NCBI GenBank assembly: GCA_032622095.1
Contig: CP136063.1
Span: forward strand, 13,495,814-13,559,813
DNA: 64,000 nt
DNA from: Siphonodentalium dalli
Taxonomy: Eukaryota > Mollusca > Scaphopoda > Gadilida > Siphonodentaliidae
Direction of reading: 5' to 3'
The position numbers were made by a program, and so were the translations under genes. This document shows, piece after piece, positions 1 through 9,900 of the stretch. A model generated the notes under the pieces. That model had not been told where the DNA came from. It saw nothing but the letters and a program-made list of their open reading frames with translations, and did not search any database. How positions within the stretch are numbered: the first letter of the stretch is position 1; each line of letters begins with the position of its first letter.

Positions 1-169
1 GTGGCCTAAATGTCCCTAAATTGCAAGTGGATAGTTTTATTAAAGCTGAAATTTCTATATTTTGAAGGAAATCTTCTATTATAATTCAACAACATGCAAT
101 GCAAATCATAAATATAGAGTTGATATCGAGCCTTTATTTGCTTAATCAAGTGTCCAATGAGAACTATTT

Positions 170-300
170 TAACCCTTTAATGACTGGGGCTTCTTGAAAT
201 TTTACAAAAATCCTGTGCCAATGCATTCTCTTATATAAATGAGAGTCTCCCATCTAAGGAGCCTTGCATATATAAGATAATACATTGGCCTTTATCTTGA
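170..300. mobile_element. Small hairpin MITE, 'CCAATGCATTCTC' family
   Basis: An AACCCTTTAATGACTGG start is followed by the arm CCAATGCATTCTCTTATATA and its imperfect inverse (TATATAAGATAATACATTGG). Related hairpins occur near 4590-4690, 18660-18790, 20703-20815 and twice inside 29045-29438, so this is a dispersed, non-coding family. Outer boundaries are approximate. Confidence 0.5.
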
Positions 301-430
301 CCTTGTAAGCCAGTGCATTATGTGGGATCTTTAATGTTGCACATAAGGGAGGGGGCGAACTACCCCAATCTCGGGCCTACGGCCCTTGGGATATGCCTTC
401 ATGATCCCAAAACAGGTGTCCCCAAAAAAT
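300..430 (-). repeat. Possible SINE tail fragment
   Basis: On the minus strand the segment contains GTGCAACATTAAAGATCCC, close to the GTGCACGTTAAAGAACCC core seen in the SINE-like element near 30420. It also has a GGGCCGTAGGCCC palindrome. No tRNA-like head is visible here, so this is at best a fragment. Confidence 0.25.
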
Positions 431-635
431 CGCTTGATCCATCCCTGCATGTAGATCCAAAAAGCGATCTGACTGTCATTTTGTGATCAGCGAAAATTCT
501 AAAATTTAGTGCCCCTTTAATTTTCACCCAGTTCGACAATATCCAATGTACTAGTATTCCGATAAACATTAGGAGCCTTTGAATAGTTCTTGAAATTTGT
601 GTTCATACATTTTGTCACAGATTTGATAGAGATTA

Positions 636-1001
636 GTAGAGAAATGTATAGAATGCCGCATATATATTGAAGAAACATATATAAATAAAATATTTCAGTT
701 GTCATTGTGTCCTGATACTTGTATCCTGAACACCGAACAAAACAATTCGAGTCAACTGCTATAATACTGCTATAATAAAGATTTTATCAAATGGTAATGT
801 TTGCAGTGGTTTATGGGATGGGGTTGCAACCAATCCGACCACCACTTCAAACAGTACCATTCGATAGAATCTTTATTATAGCAGTTAACTCGAAAAATGT
901 TCGCCATTCAGAATACAAGTGTCAGGGAACAAAGACAACTAAAATATTTTATTTCCATATGTTTCTTTAATATATATGCAGCATTCTATACATTTCTCTA
1001 C
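636..1001. repeat. Long inverted repeat (foldback)
   Basis: About 170 bp at 636-812 returns in inverted, diverged form at 838-1001: GTAGAGAAATGTATAGAATG on one side, CATTCTATACATTTCTCTAC on the other. The spacer is about 25 bp. It is non-coding and resembles a decayed foldback MITE. The flanks show no target duplication that I can assign. Confidence 0.6.
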
Positions 1002-1072
1002 CCACTGGAACCAGTACTCTTACCCATTGCGGAGGACCGGTTCACAGGGTGGAGGGGGGGTAATGTAGGGCA

Positions 1073-1077
<5 letters not shown>

Positions 1078-1126
<49 letters not shown>
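1078..1126. repeat. (TA)n microsatellite
   Basis: An uninterrupted run of about 24 TA dinucleotides. Any Ile-Tyr reading frame through it is an artefact of the repeat. Confidence 0.9.
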
Positions 1127-1127
<1 letters not shown>

Positions 1128-1129
1128 TC

Positions 1130-1605
1130 CACATTTATACCGTGTATAAATGTGCATAAACTGGCGTTTATACCAGAATAAATTTAGCTTCATATATTTA
1201 TGCACGTTTATTCAGTGAATAAACTGGCGTTTATACCAGAATAAATGTAGCTTCATAAATTTATGCACGTTTATTCAGTGAATAAACTGGCGTTTATACC
1301 AGAATAAATTTAGCGTCATATATTTATGCAAGTTTATTCAGTGAATAAATTCGCATTTATGCATAAACAGGTCGATAATAAATGTGCATAAACGTACGAA
1401 TATATGCCGAATTTATTCTCTTGAATAAACGTGGGTTTATTCAGTGAATAAATTGTGTATAAATGTCGGCCTTTATTCATGAATAAATTGTGAATAAATG
1501 TGCATAAATTTCCGGATTTATGCACATTTATTCAGTGAATAAATTTCTGATTTATCCAGATTTATGCACATTTATCCGGAATTTATGCAATGAATAAATT
1601 CCAGT
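1130..1605. repeat. 63-bp minisatellite and degenerate AATAAA/TTTATTC repeats
   Basis: Three consecutive 63-bp units begin at 1157, 1220 and 1283, each starting TAAACTGGCGTTTATACCAG. Beyond 1345 the array decays into shorter GAATAAA / TTTATTC motifs that can pair with one another. Confidence 0.8.
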
Positions 1606-2405
1606 TTTCATGCAGTGTACCAGCTGCATGTACTAATATTGTCCTCATATACATGTTTACAATAATTTCATAAACACATTATGATTATGGAAAATATAAA
1701 CATCTACATTTATACTAGTAGTGTCGCAACGATTCATCGTGTATTCAAGGTATCGCGATATATGGAAAATAGAAGGGGACATGCTAGTTGCTAATTGCTA
1801 GTTATACTATAACCAAGCAAAATCAACTTGACACGTTTTTTTCAAGGTGTTTCAAACTAGGAGATAGAATTATTCTGCACAGGCTCCAATTTGGGGTTCG
1901 ATATTTTAAGGGCTATTCTTAGAAAATATTTATGTGCCCATACCTTTCAATTTTTGGCATATGAGCCCTATTTCAGAATAAATAATGTACTAATGGTCAA
2001 AATGTTTCTTTCTCTCAAATAATATTTGTATACGGTATATCTTTTGAACGTACAATGTACATGTACAGTAACACTGTAAATCTTAAATGATTTGCTGTTT
2101 TTGCATTCTACATGAGATGTTATCATAACTTTAAATTCTCAACACTAAAAAATTTCACCTAGTTTTAAACAGCTGGGGACATACCGGTATACATACATGT
2201 AAGTGACTTGACCAACTACATGAGAAATTGAGGACCTCAACCAATGAGGACGTTAGTACTCAAAAATAAATGTTAAAGCAATTAAGGAGGATTGCATAGC
2301 ATTAACACTATAGAACTGAGTTGATGGTCATTTCTAAATTTGGTCTCAGTGGTTCTAATGTACACGATCAAGAGAGACACTTATTTTGATAATATACCCC
2401 GCTGG
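1606..2405. other. No gene recognised
   Basis: AT-rich sequence without a convincing open frame or exon. If the minus-strand gene starting at 3093 continues, this stretch would lie in its intron. Confidence 0.5.
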
Positions 2406-2409
2406 ACAA

Positions 2410-2745
2410 AACAAGTGTTCATTGGCACCACGGTGTATTTGCTGTTCGGCCGCGGTGTCAGAGTTTGTAACTGCAGTTGAGCACCGCGGCCGAACGGCAA
2501 GTACACAGTACGTGGCCCAACAGCAAGTACACTGCGGCTGAAAGGCAACTATACCGCGGCCGAACAGCATGTACATGTAAACCGTGGTTAGATTTCTGGT
2601 TTGTATCGTCTTTTTTCAGTTTAATGAACGTACACCGCGGCAACTACACCATGGCCGAACGGCAAATACGCCGCGGCCCAACTGTAGTTAGCCGGTGGAG
2701 CTACGGTGTAGTTGCATTTCAGCCGCGGTGGCAACGCTAACTGCT
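2410..2745. repeat. CCGCGG-rich degenerate minisatellite
   Basis: Repeated short words such as CCGCGGCCGAACGGCAA and TACACCGCGG occur in both orientations, so hairpins are possible. It lies just downstream of the splice donor of the minus-strand exon at 2809-3093 and would be intronic. Its word style resembles the ACCGCGGTA array at 12556-12905. Confidence 0.6.
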
Positions 2746-2808
2746 CTGCGGTTAGGTGGACACTTGTTTTGTCAAGCAGGGTATAGTTACAGTACTTCTT
2801 TGACTTAC

Positions 2809-3093
2809 CGGTAACTCAGACACTTCAGAAGAGTAAGTTTCGTAATCAAAGCCATATTCAGGTTCATCATCAGTGGTTCTCATCTTGTCCTGACTTCCTT
2901 TTCCCACAGCAGTCTTCCATAATGTAACTGATTGCTCAGTCCAACGTGTCCAAGAAAGTCGATCTGACTCGATCGAATTAATTTTAAGTCTCTTAATTTC
3001 GTTGTATAACTTCAACAAGTTTATATTTCCTTCAACTCCAAGACATATATTGGTGTGAACTAGCTTGTTTGTTGACAACAAATCGAATGACAT
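2809..3093 (-). CDS. First coding exon of an unrecognised host gene
   Basis: This exon reads 95 codons from an ATG at 3093 in a strong context (A at -3) to a consensus donor, CCG|gtaagt, at 2809/2808, leaving phase 0. The sequence is charged and not low in complexity. It has a Trp-rich middle (SWTRWTEQSVTLWKTA, residues 47-62) and an acidic tail (residues 75-94). I recognise no domain. Following exons would lie at lower coordinates; none is convincing before the window edge, so the gene is partial. It is divergent from the BEN-like gene that starts 1.1 kb away, which may indicate a shared promoter region. The donor, Kozak context and composition support an exon, but no downstream exon confirms it. 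Confidence 0.5.
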
Positions 3094-4178
3094 CGTAGCA
3101 TCTTATTTTCTTGTGGTGAATGCATATATTAAAGCTATATTTTCGCGATGATAACAGAAGCAGAACTTTTGTGTACAAACAAATAAATTGAACCGACCAC
3201 GTGATCGCGATAAAGCCAACATATTTAAAACGAAGAATCGACAATGCGCTGGAACGAAGTTTAATAATAATGGCTTAATTTGGTGGCATAAATTGCATCT
3301 AAAGTCACCACAATCAATAACAATGTGTGTCATCTATTGGATGGACATTAACTTATCTAATGAATGCGACAAAAGAACAAATATAATTCGCAGACCATAA
3401 TAATAAGTGTACTCGATTCGTATCGAGTCTGCGATATGGTTCCTGCAAGTTATAGAAATCGGTAATCCGAAACCTGGCGCTCTTTTCAAATCCTGCTCTT
3501 AGTTCTATGTGTGTTTTATAGGGCTGTATCTATTCATCATGAATTGAATATATTGTGATATACTTTTTAAAATATGCATATCGCAATATACCATGTGCAT
3601 CGTTCTACGGGAAATCAATTAGTTTCTTAAGATGGGAATGCGTAAAAGATTGAAACCTGCAATGATCTCCAAAGGTTACATGAGAATCTCTATTATGTGT
3701 ATTTGAGCTAACTATTGAACTGCATTTTAATTGAAAATGAAGTCTATCTCCAGATATAAAAATGTCGATTCTGATAATTCAGTGATTAATTATTTGGGAA
3801 CATTATTTTAGTATATTGTGATATATGTATCGTAAGTCATGTATCATGATTCATATTGTATCATGGCCGAGTGTATATTGTTAGTCGATCCCACATGCTT
3901 CGTTATTTTGTATATACAGTAGATCCTTTCTTATGATTTTGAGGTGAAACTAGAATATATATTCAGGTATATTTCATTAATTATTGTCTTAAAAGTGTCA
4001 TCACGAAATGCAAACTCAACAAATTCATAACATATACATTTTTCAAATGGATACCAATTTCTGTGTTGTGAACAAAGCCATTGGGGGATTACATGTACAG
4101 TGTATTCCTTTCTCATTAACTAATTTACCAAGCTCATTTACTATCAGTTAAGTACTCATTATTTTACATGAATTTCAG
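3094..4178. promoter_or_regulatory. Intergenic region between divergent genes
   Basis: About 1.1 kb separates the start codons of the minus-strand exon (3093) and the plus-strand gene (4181). It contains no convincing open frame. Its position suggests 5' untranslated exons and promoters for both genes, but I see no specific core element to name. Confidence 0.3.
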
Positions 4179-4180
4179 CA

Positions 4181-5745
4181 ATGCCAGATATTATCAAGCA
4201 ATTAAAGGAGATAGTGAAGCAACCGAGAAATATACCGGCACCAGCCACATGTACAAATAAATTGCCGAGTTTCCCTGCAAGCCCGAAGACACATGTACCG
4301 GTAGCAGCCCAGGAGACGATAGCGACTGAAAGTGTGGCTAGTGGTACTCGTCAGGCATTTCCAAACCTATCATTTGTAAGTTTTTGTTAGATAAATAGAC
4401 TAGTATATTTGTTAGTATCTCCTACAGTATAGTGCTGTAAACTGTGACTGAGGTGTACTTCTCTCGAATTCCAAATAAACGTACCACTATGTTTATTATT
4501 TTTCGGCTAAATAATCACTCCCCTATGTTGCTCATCTGGAACACAGCAGTCTATTAACTTCAAGAGTATTAAGCCTTTCATGACGTAAGCTTCCTAAAAG
4601 TTTTTGAAAGTGCTTAAGCATTCTCTTATATATGAGAGTTGCAAATGGGAGATTCGTATAATATAAGGGAATGCACTGGCATAGGATCATATGTCCATCA
4701 ATTAATGCTGAGAGTGATCAGGTATTGATTTTTGACATCTATTATTTTTCACCACCAATAAGTTTTAGCAAAATTCAGTGAGAAGACGGTCTCTGACCAA
4801 ATTGCGGATGAAGATAGATAACTCTAATATCAAATGGCTTTTTTGTGTCAGATATTTGACAAAGCCGGAAAAATACTGATGGTTATTATTTTAGGGCAAT
4901 TAATCCATTCTGATAACTGAAGAGGCATTTAAAAAAAATGTTGTTGTTGTTGGAATGTGAGGACATGTGGACCATCGAATCAGATTGAGTACCTTTAAAT
5001 GTTATAAGTAATACAATAATATAAACAGCTGAATATGTATTTCAAAATTTTACAGCTACGACATGAAGCCATCGATAAAGTGCGAAAAACGGATGCGCAG
5101 AAGTTTACAAATGAACTGATGATATCTGCGTACAGTCAGGCGTACATGGCATCACATAGCGTGACAGGTGTCAGCAGCAAAGGAAAATCAGAGGGTGCTC
5201 GACCAGGAATGAATCCGACTGAGATTCGAGAATTTGAAGGTATCAGTAGTTATGATTTTTCTTTTCTAGAGAATTAAAAGACAGTGTGTGATTCAGCCAT
5301 CGCAATTAAATGAAAAAAAAGCATTCAAACTGGAAGTAACCAATTTGCAGCTGCATGTATGCCAATGAAAAATAGCAACCAAACATACGGCAAACAACTA
5401 ACCAGTGCATTGCAAGGGATAAACTTGTCTAATTTCCGAGCTTCAAATAATCATTTGAACCATCTAACTGGATAAAAGTTGACTTGTGGAAAATGGACGC
5501 CTATAAATTCTTTTGTAGGAATGTTAAAATAATATGTTCCACAATTCTTTTTTATTTCCCAAATAATTGGGTAATAATAATAAATTATATTCAATAGCCG
5601 TACTCTGTTTTTGTGAGTATTATTTAAACAACTACGCAAAGGAATGAACTAACTCAATCTATATTTTCTTTCAGAAGTGGTTATGCACTATTTTCCACAT
5701 ATAAAAAACCTGCGGATGTACGATACTACAAATGCCAAAAGCTAA
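4181..5745 (+). CDS. BEN-domain-like protein, three coding exons
   Basis: Exons are 4179-4375, 5056-5239 and 5675-5745. The first follows an acceptor (atttcag) with ATG two bases in and ends at TTT|gtaagt, phase 0. The second runs from tttacag to GAAG|gtatca, phase 1. The third starts after ttctttcag and stops at TAA 5743. The joined product is about 150 residues. Exon 1 is Pro/Thr-rich. Exons 2-3 resemble the C-terminal part of a BEN domain: a helix ending in S-VTG, a basic Gly/Ser loop, P-MNPTEIREFEEVV, then a YFPHIKN-type segment and a final NAK. BEN domains bind DNA or chromatin partners in the nucleus. BEN domains usually continue with a basic helix; here the frame stops after NAKS, while an overlapping frame reads RNALKTEQRR. 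A small frameshift or pseudogenisation is therefore possible. Coding exons upstream of 4179 cannot be excluded. Confidence 0.55.
4590..5003. mobile_element. Decayed MITE remnants in intron 1
   Basis: 4590-4690 carries a degraded copy of the GCATTCTCTTATATATGAG hairpin. 4690-5003 is a diverged copy of the MITE at 6289-6711: it shares GCTGAGAGTGATCAGGTATTG and ends GATTGAGTACCTTTAA. Both are non-coding. Confidence 0.45.
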
Positions 5746-5893
5746 GGAATGCCCTAAAAACAGAACAACGGCGATCAATGACGAAGCTGGGAGCTGATAA
5801 TTCAACTAATTAAAGATAGTGTATTTCTTCCAAGCCACAATTATAAAACATTTTTAATATAGGTCTAAAGACTACAAATAGCTCTTTTGTATA

Positions 5894-6073
5894 TACAGTA
5901 ATGCCCTAATTAATCAACTCCATAACCACAACAGAATTATTGGAAACTTTTCAGGATTTAGTCGGAAATATGGCTTGTTGCCATTCATCGGAAAGCTCTC
6001 GCTAACTAAATCCTGAAAAGTTACCCATAATTCTTCTGTAGTTAAAGAGTCGATTACTTAGGGCATTACTGTA
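5894..6073. mobile_element. 180-bp foldback MITE with TACAGTAATGCCC ends
   Basis: The termini are perfect inverses (TACAGTAATGCCCTAA and TTAGGGCATTACTGTA), and the arms continue to pair, with mismatches, toward the centre. TA at both ends would fit a Tc1/mariner-type target duplication. It has no coding capacity and lies just 3' of the BEN-like gene. Confidence 0.7.
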
Positions 6074-6288
6074 CAACACAGAAAAACTAATAACAGATTT
6101 GGTAGACAATTCGTCCATAAAGGATAATAAAGCCGTTTATTCCTGATGCATGACATGGTCCATCGATTAATAGTAACTGTTATTTTTATCACTAATGTTT
6201 TACACCCCAGAATCCATCTTACATAAAGCTTTCTACAAGGGATACACTATCTTTAATGATTTTTGGTGTAATTATAATGTCATTTACC

Positions 6289-6711
6289 TTAAAGGTACTC
6301 AGTCCGATCAGACCCCCATAAATTACTATTTCTTTGGCTTCGGGTGCAAAAAATAATTGATTCGAGTCAAGGAACCTACCCATCAACGCTCAGAGTGATC
6401 AGATATCAGTTTTTGAAGTTTTGTTATTTCTATTGTTTCTGGCCCAGAACACTCCGTCAAAAGGATGTTCTCGGTCAAAATTGCGTTATTGTTACCACTT
6501 GATTTTAGAGCTATCCATCTTCGTCCGTTTGAATAAGTGTTTCTGTTGCTATTATTAGTACACATCTCGAGAAAATTACAATTTCAAAAATCAATATCTG
6601 ATCATTCTGAGCTTTGATGGATGGGTTCCTTGACTCGAATCAAATATTTTTTACTCCTGAAGCCAAAGGAATAGTAATTTAGGGGTGCTTAATCGGATTA
6701 AGTACCTTTAA
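6289..6711. mobile_element. TTAA-flanked foldback MITE with AGGTACTCAGTCC ends
   Basis: TTAA stands at both borders (6289-6292 and 6708-6711). The inverted termini read AGGTACTCAGTCCGATCAG and, from the other side, AGGTACTTAATCCGATTAAG. The arms are about 135 bp and pair over most of their length. A TTAA duplication is typical of piggyBac- and Kolobok-type elements. It is non-coding. Confidence 0.7.
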
Positions 6712-6945
6712 AGATTATGTATCTAGTCCTAATTTTAGGAGAATAAAATTATAGATATTAGACGAAGACGCCTTCCAGAAACCCTTCTGTCAATTAATAT
6801 TTATTTTATATCAATAGTTTCTTAAATAATTGGGACATTTTTTCATTTCTATTTTTAGAACAGGTCATTATCAAACTTCTGTATCTGTATCTGTATGTGG
6901 TTTCAGTGCAGGATCCTGTCGGATGTATTAGCACACGGGATGAGA

Positions 6946-9900
6946 CTATGACGTGGTGTTAGATGTTGTTTCGTCCTCTGATGGAAGTAGAGAGCGCATA
7001 GAATCCTCTTCAAGATGGTTCCAGTCAAGAGTAGTCCGTGGAAAGTAGGAATTTCGGAATTCTGCACGATCAGCCTTAATAATTTCGTATGGTTTAGAGT
7101 TTATACACTCTAGGCTTTGCACAAAGTTATTTGCAGTGAAGCCGTCGAATTTTTTGGCCTTGATTTTTCTCCCACTTTGATGTTTAGGTCTCAAGAGTCC
7201 TTGGGTGTCGATAGCTGGGACCAGTCCATCCACTATCTTGCCAAACAATTGCACTCTTTGGTCTGTCCTCCTGCCTTCCAGGGTTTGCAGCATGAGATGT
7301 TTCCGCATGTTTGTTACAGCTCCTTCTTCTCTAGATGTATAATCACCGGTGATAAACCTTACTGCCCTCCTCTGTATCCTCTCCAAATTTTCAATGTCTC
7401 TCTGCAGATGAGGGTCCCATACGACTGCTGCATACTCTAGTTTGGTGCGCACTAGTGTCTCATACGCGATTTGTTTGCTCTTTCCTGGTGCTCTTCTCAG
7501 GTTCCGGCGAATAAATCCTAGAGTGCTATTTGCCTTGCTTACTGTTTTCCCGATGTGAGGTGACCAATGCATGTCGTTGGATAATGTGACGCCAAGATAT
7601 GGGCTTTCTGTTACATGTTGGAGTAGGTGATTGTCCAATTTGTATCTAAATGATGATGTTGGCGTGATGGACAAAATATAACATTTCTTGGCATTGAATC
7701 GCATGCCCCATCGGTGTGCCCAGATTTCCAGGTGTTCTAGGTCACGTTGCAAGGTGATGTGGTCGTTTTGGTTGTTGATCGATCTGTAGAGCAGACAGTC
7801 ATCGGCGAATAGTCTTACCTGTGATGAGACGCTATCTGGGAGGTCATTGATATGGCATAGGAAGAGAAGAGGACCAAGCATAGTTCCTTGGGGTACTCCT
7901 GAGTCGACCGTCACGTATTGGGATGATTCACCTTCGATGGTCACTCGCATTTGGCGCTTTGTGAGGAAGGTTTCGAGCCAGGCAAGGAGGTTTCCATCAA
8001 TACCATAGCTTCGCATTTTTGCAAGCAGTTTCTTGTGTGGCACTGTGTCAAACGCTTTGGAGAAGTCGAGGATTGCAACGTCGGTTTGGATTTTGTTTTC
8101 TAAGTTAGTGAAGAAATCGGTGGTTGTGGTAAGCAGTTGGGTGACGCAAGAGTGGCCTTTCCTGAATCCATGATTTAGTTTGGATAGGATGTCATGGTCT
8201 TCCAGATGGTTTATGATGTGGCGGCATATTATGTGTTCTAATATCTTGCAACACACAGATGTAAGCGAGACCGGTCTGTAATTTTCGGCTTGGTGTACGT
8301 CCCCTTTCTTGTATATTGGTGCGATGTTTGCACTGAGCCAGTCGTCTGGTAGAATCCCTGTTACAATGGATTTCTGGAATATGGTGGTAAGTCCTGGTGC
8401 AATTTCGTGAGCACATGTTTTCAGCACGATGTTTGGGATACCATCAGGTCCGGGAGCTTTCCCTCGCTTTACGTCCTTCAGCAGTTTGGTTACACCGTCT
8501 ACTACTATGTCCAGTTGTTCTATGCTTTCGGTGTCATTGTTCAGTGGTGGTATACTCTCATCAGGGTTTTCTCTGGTGAATACTGATTTGAACTGCTGTA
8601 CCAGAATGTCGGCCTTTCCCACACTGTCATCCACTAACTTCCCCTTGTTCTTTAAGGGTGCAGTGCCGATGTTGCCCTTGTTTTTAGTCTTCATGTAAGA
8701 CCAGAATGGTTTGGTGCTTTTCTTCTCCATTCCATTGATCATGATCTTGTTCAAGTGATCCCATTCTGCCTGCCGAAAAGCTCTCCTAGCTGTTTTTTGG
8801 AATTTTCTATATTTCTCCCACTTGTTCTTATCTTTGGATTTCTTCGCTTTCTTGTATAGGCGGCACTTTTTCTTTAGTATGTTCTTCAGTTTCTTGTTCA
8901 TCCACGGGACTTGGTTTTGTTGTCTTGTTGGTATGCTGGGGACATTTTTAAGGATGGATTTCATGATGCCGATTTTAAAGTCCTCCCATAGGCTGTTTGT
9001 ATCTACTTCAGGGTTTTCTGCTAGGGTATTTATTTCCTTGCTCAAGTTTGTTATGTCTTCAGCTATCGTGGACCACTTCGCCTTTTTGAAAGCGTATGCT
9101 TTGCGTTTGATTTGTTTTTTGGTATACGGTTTAGTTGTGCAATCCGTTACTACGATGTCATGGTCTGATATACCTGGTGTTGTGCTTGTTGCCTTGATCA
9201 AATCGGGGTTGTTTGTCAGTACGAGGTCAAGGACATTTTCTTCTCTGGTTGGATTTCTCTGTACCTGCTTCAGTCCATGTTCAATATATATATCAATCAG
9301 TGTTCTCTGGACATCTGCGTCAGCTGCTCCTGATTTCACTACCAAGTTGTCCCAATTTATGTCCGGGCAGTTGAAGTCGCCTGAGATAATGATGTCCTTG
9401 TGATGTTTTTTGTTGAGAGTGCGCAGCGATTTATTGAGTTCCGTCAGATGTTTTACGTCTCGGTGTGGCATGTAAAAGGCTTCAAGATAGAGGTCTTTCT
9501 TGGCTGTGGTTTTTATCTTTGCCCACTCAACTTCACAGTATGTAACAAGGTCTGAAAGTTCAACTGTTGGTATTGAATCCTGTGTACAGATGAAGACGCC
9601 TCCCCCTTTGGTGCTTCTGTCGTTTCTGAGCACATTAAGATTTGTTGGGAAAATCTCTGAGGATTTAATAGCGTCAGCAGAAGTGGGTCTACCTGGTTTC
9701 ACTCCTCTCAGCCACGATTCCGTGCCTATGATGATATCTGGCTTGATGTAGTTTATTGCAGCTGAGAATTCTGATCTGTTTTGTTGTACGCTTCTACAAT
9801 TTATTGTCATTATCCTCATATTGTGTTTGTCGGGGAGTTCATATAGTTGGTTGGACGAGCTGGTGCGTTCACTTGATGATATTTGAATTCCTTTCCTCGT

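Noticed and set aside
897-1205. Frames with Ile-Tyr runs on both strands
   Set aside because: They read through the (TA)n tract.
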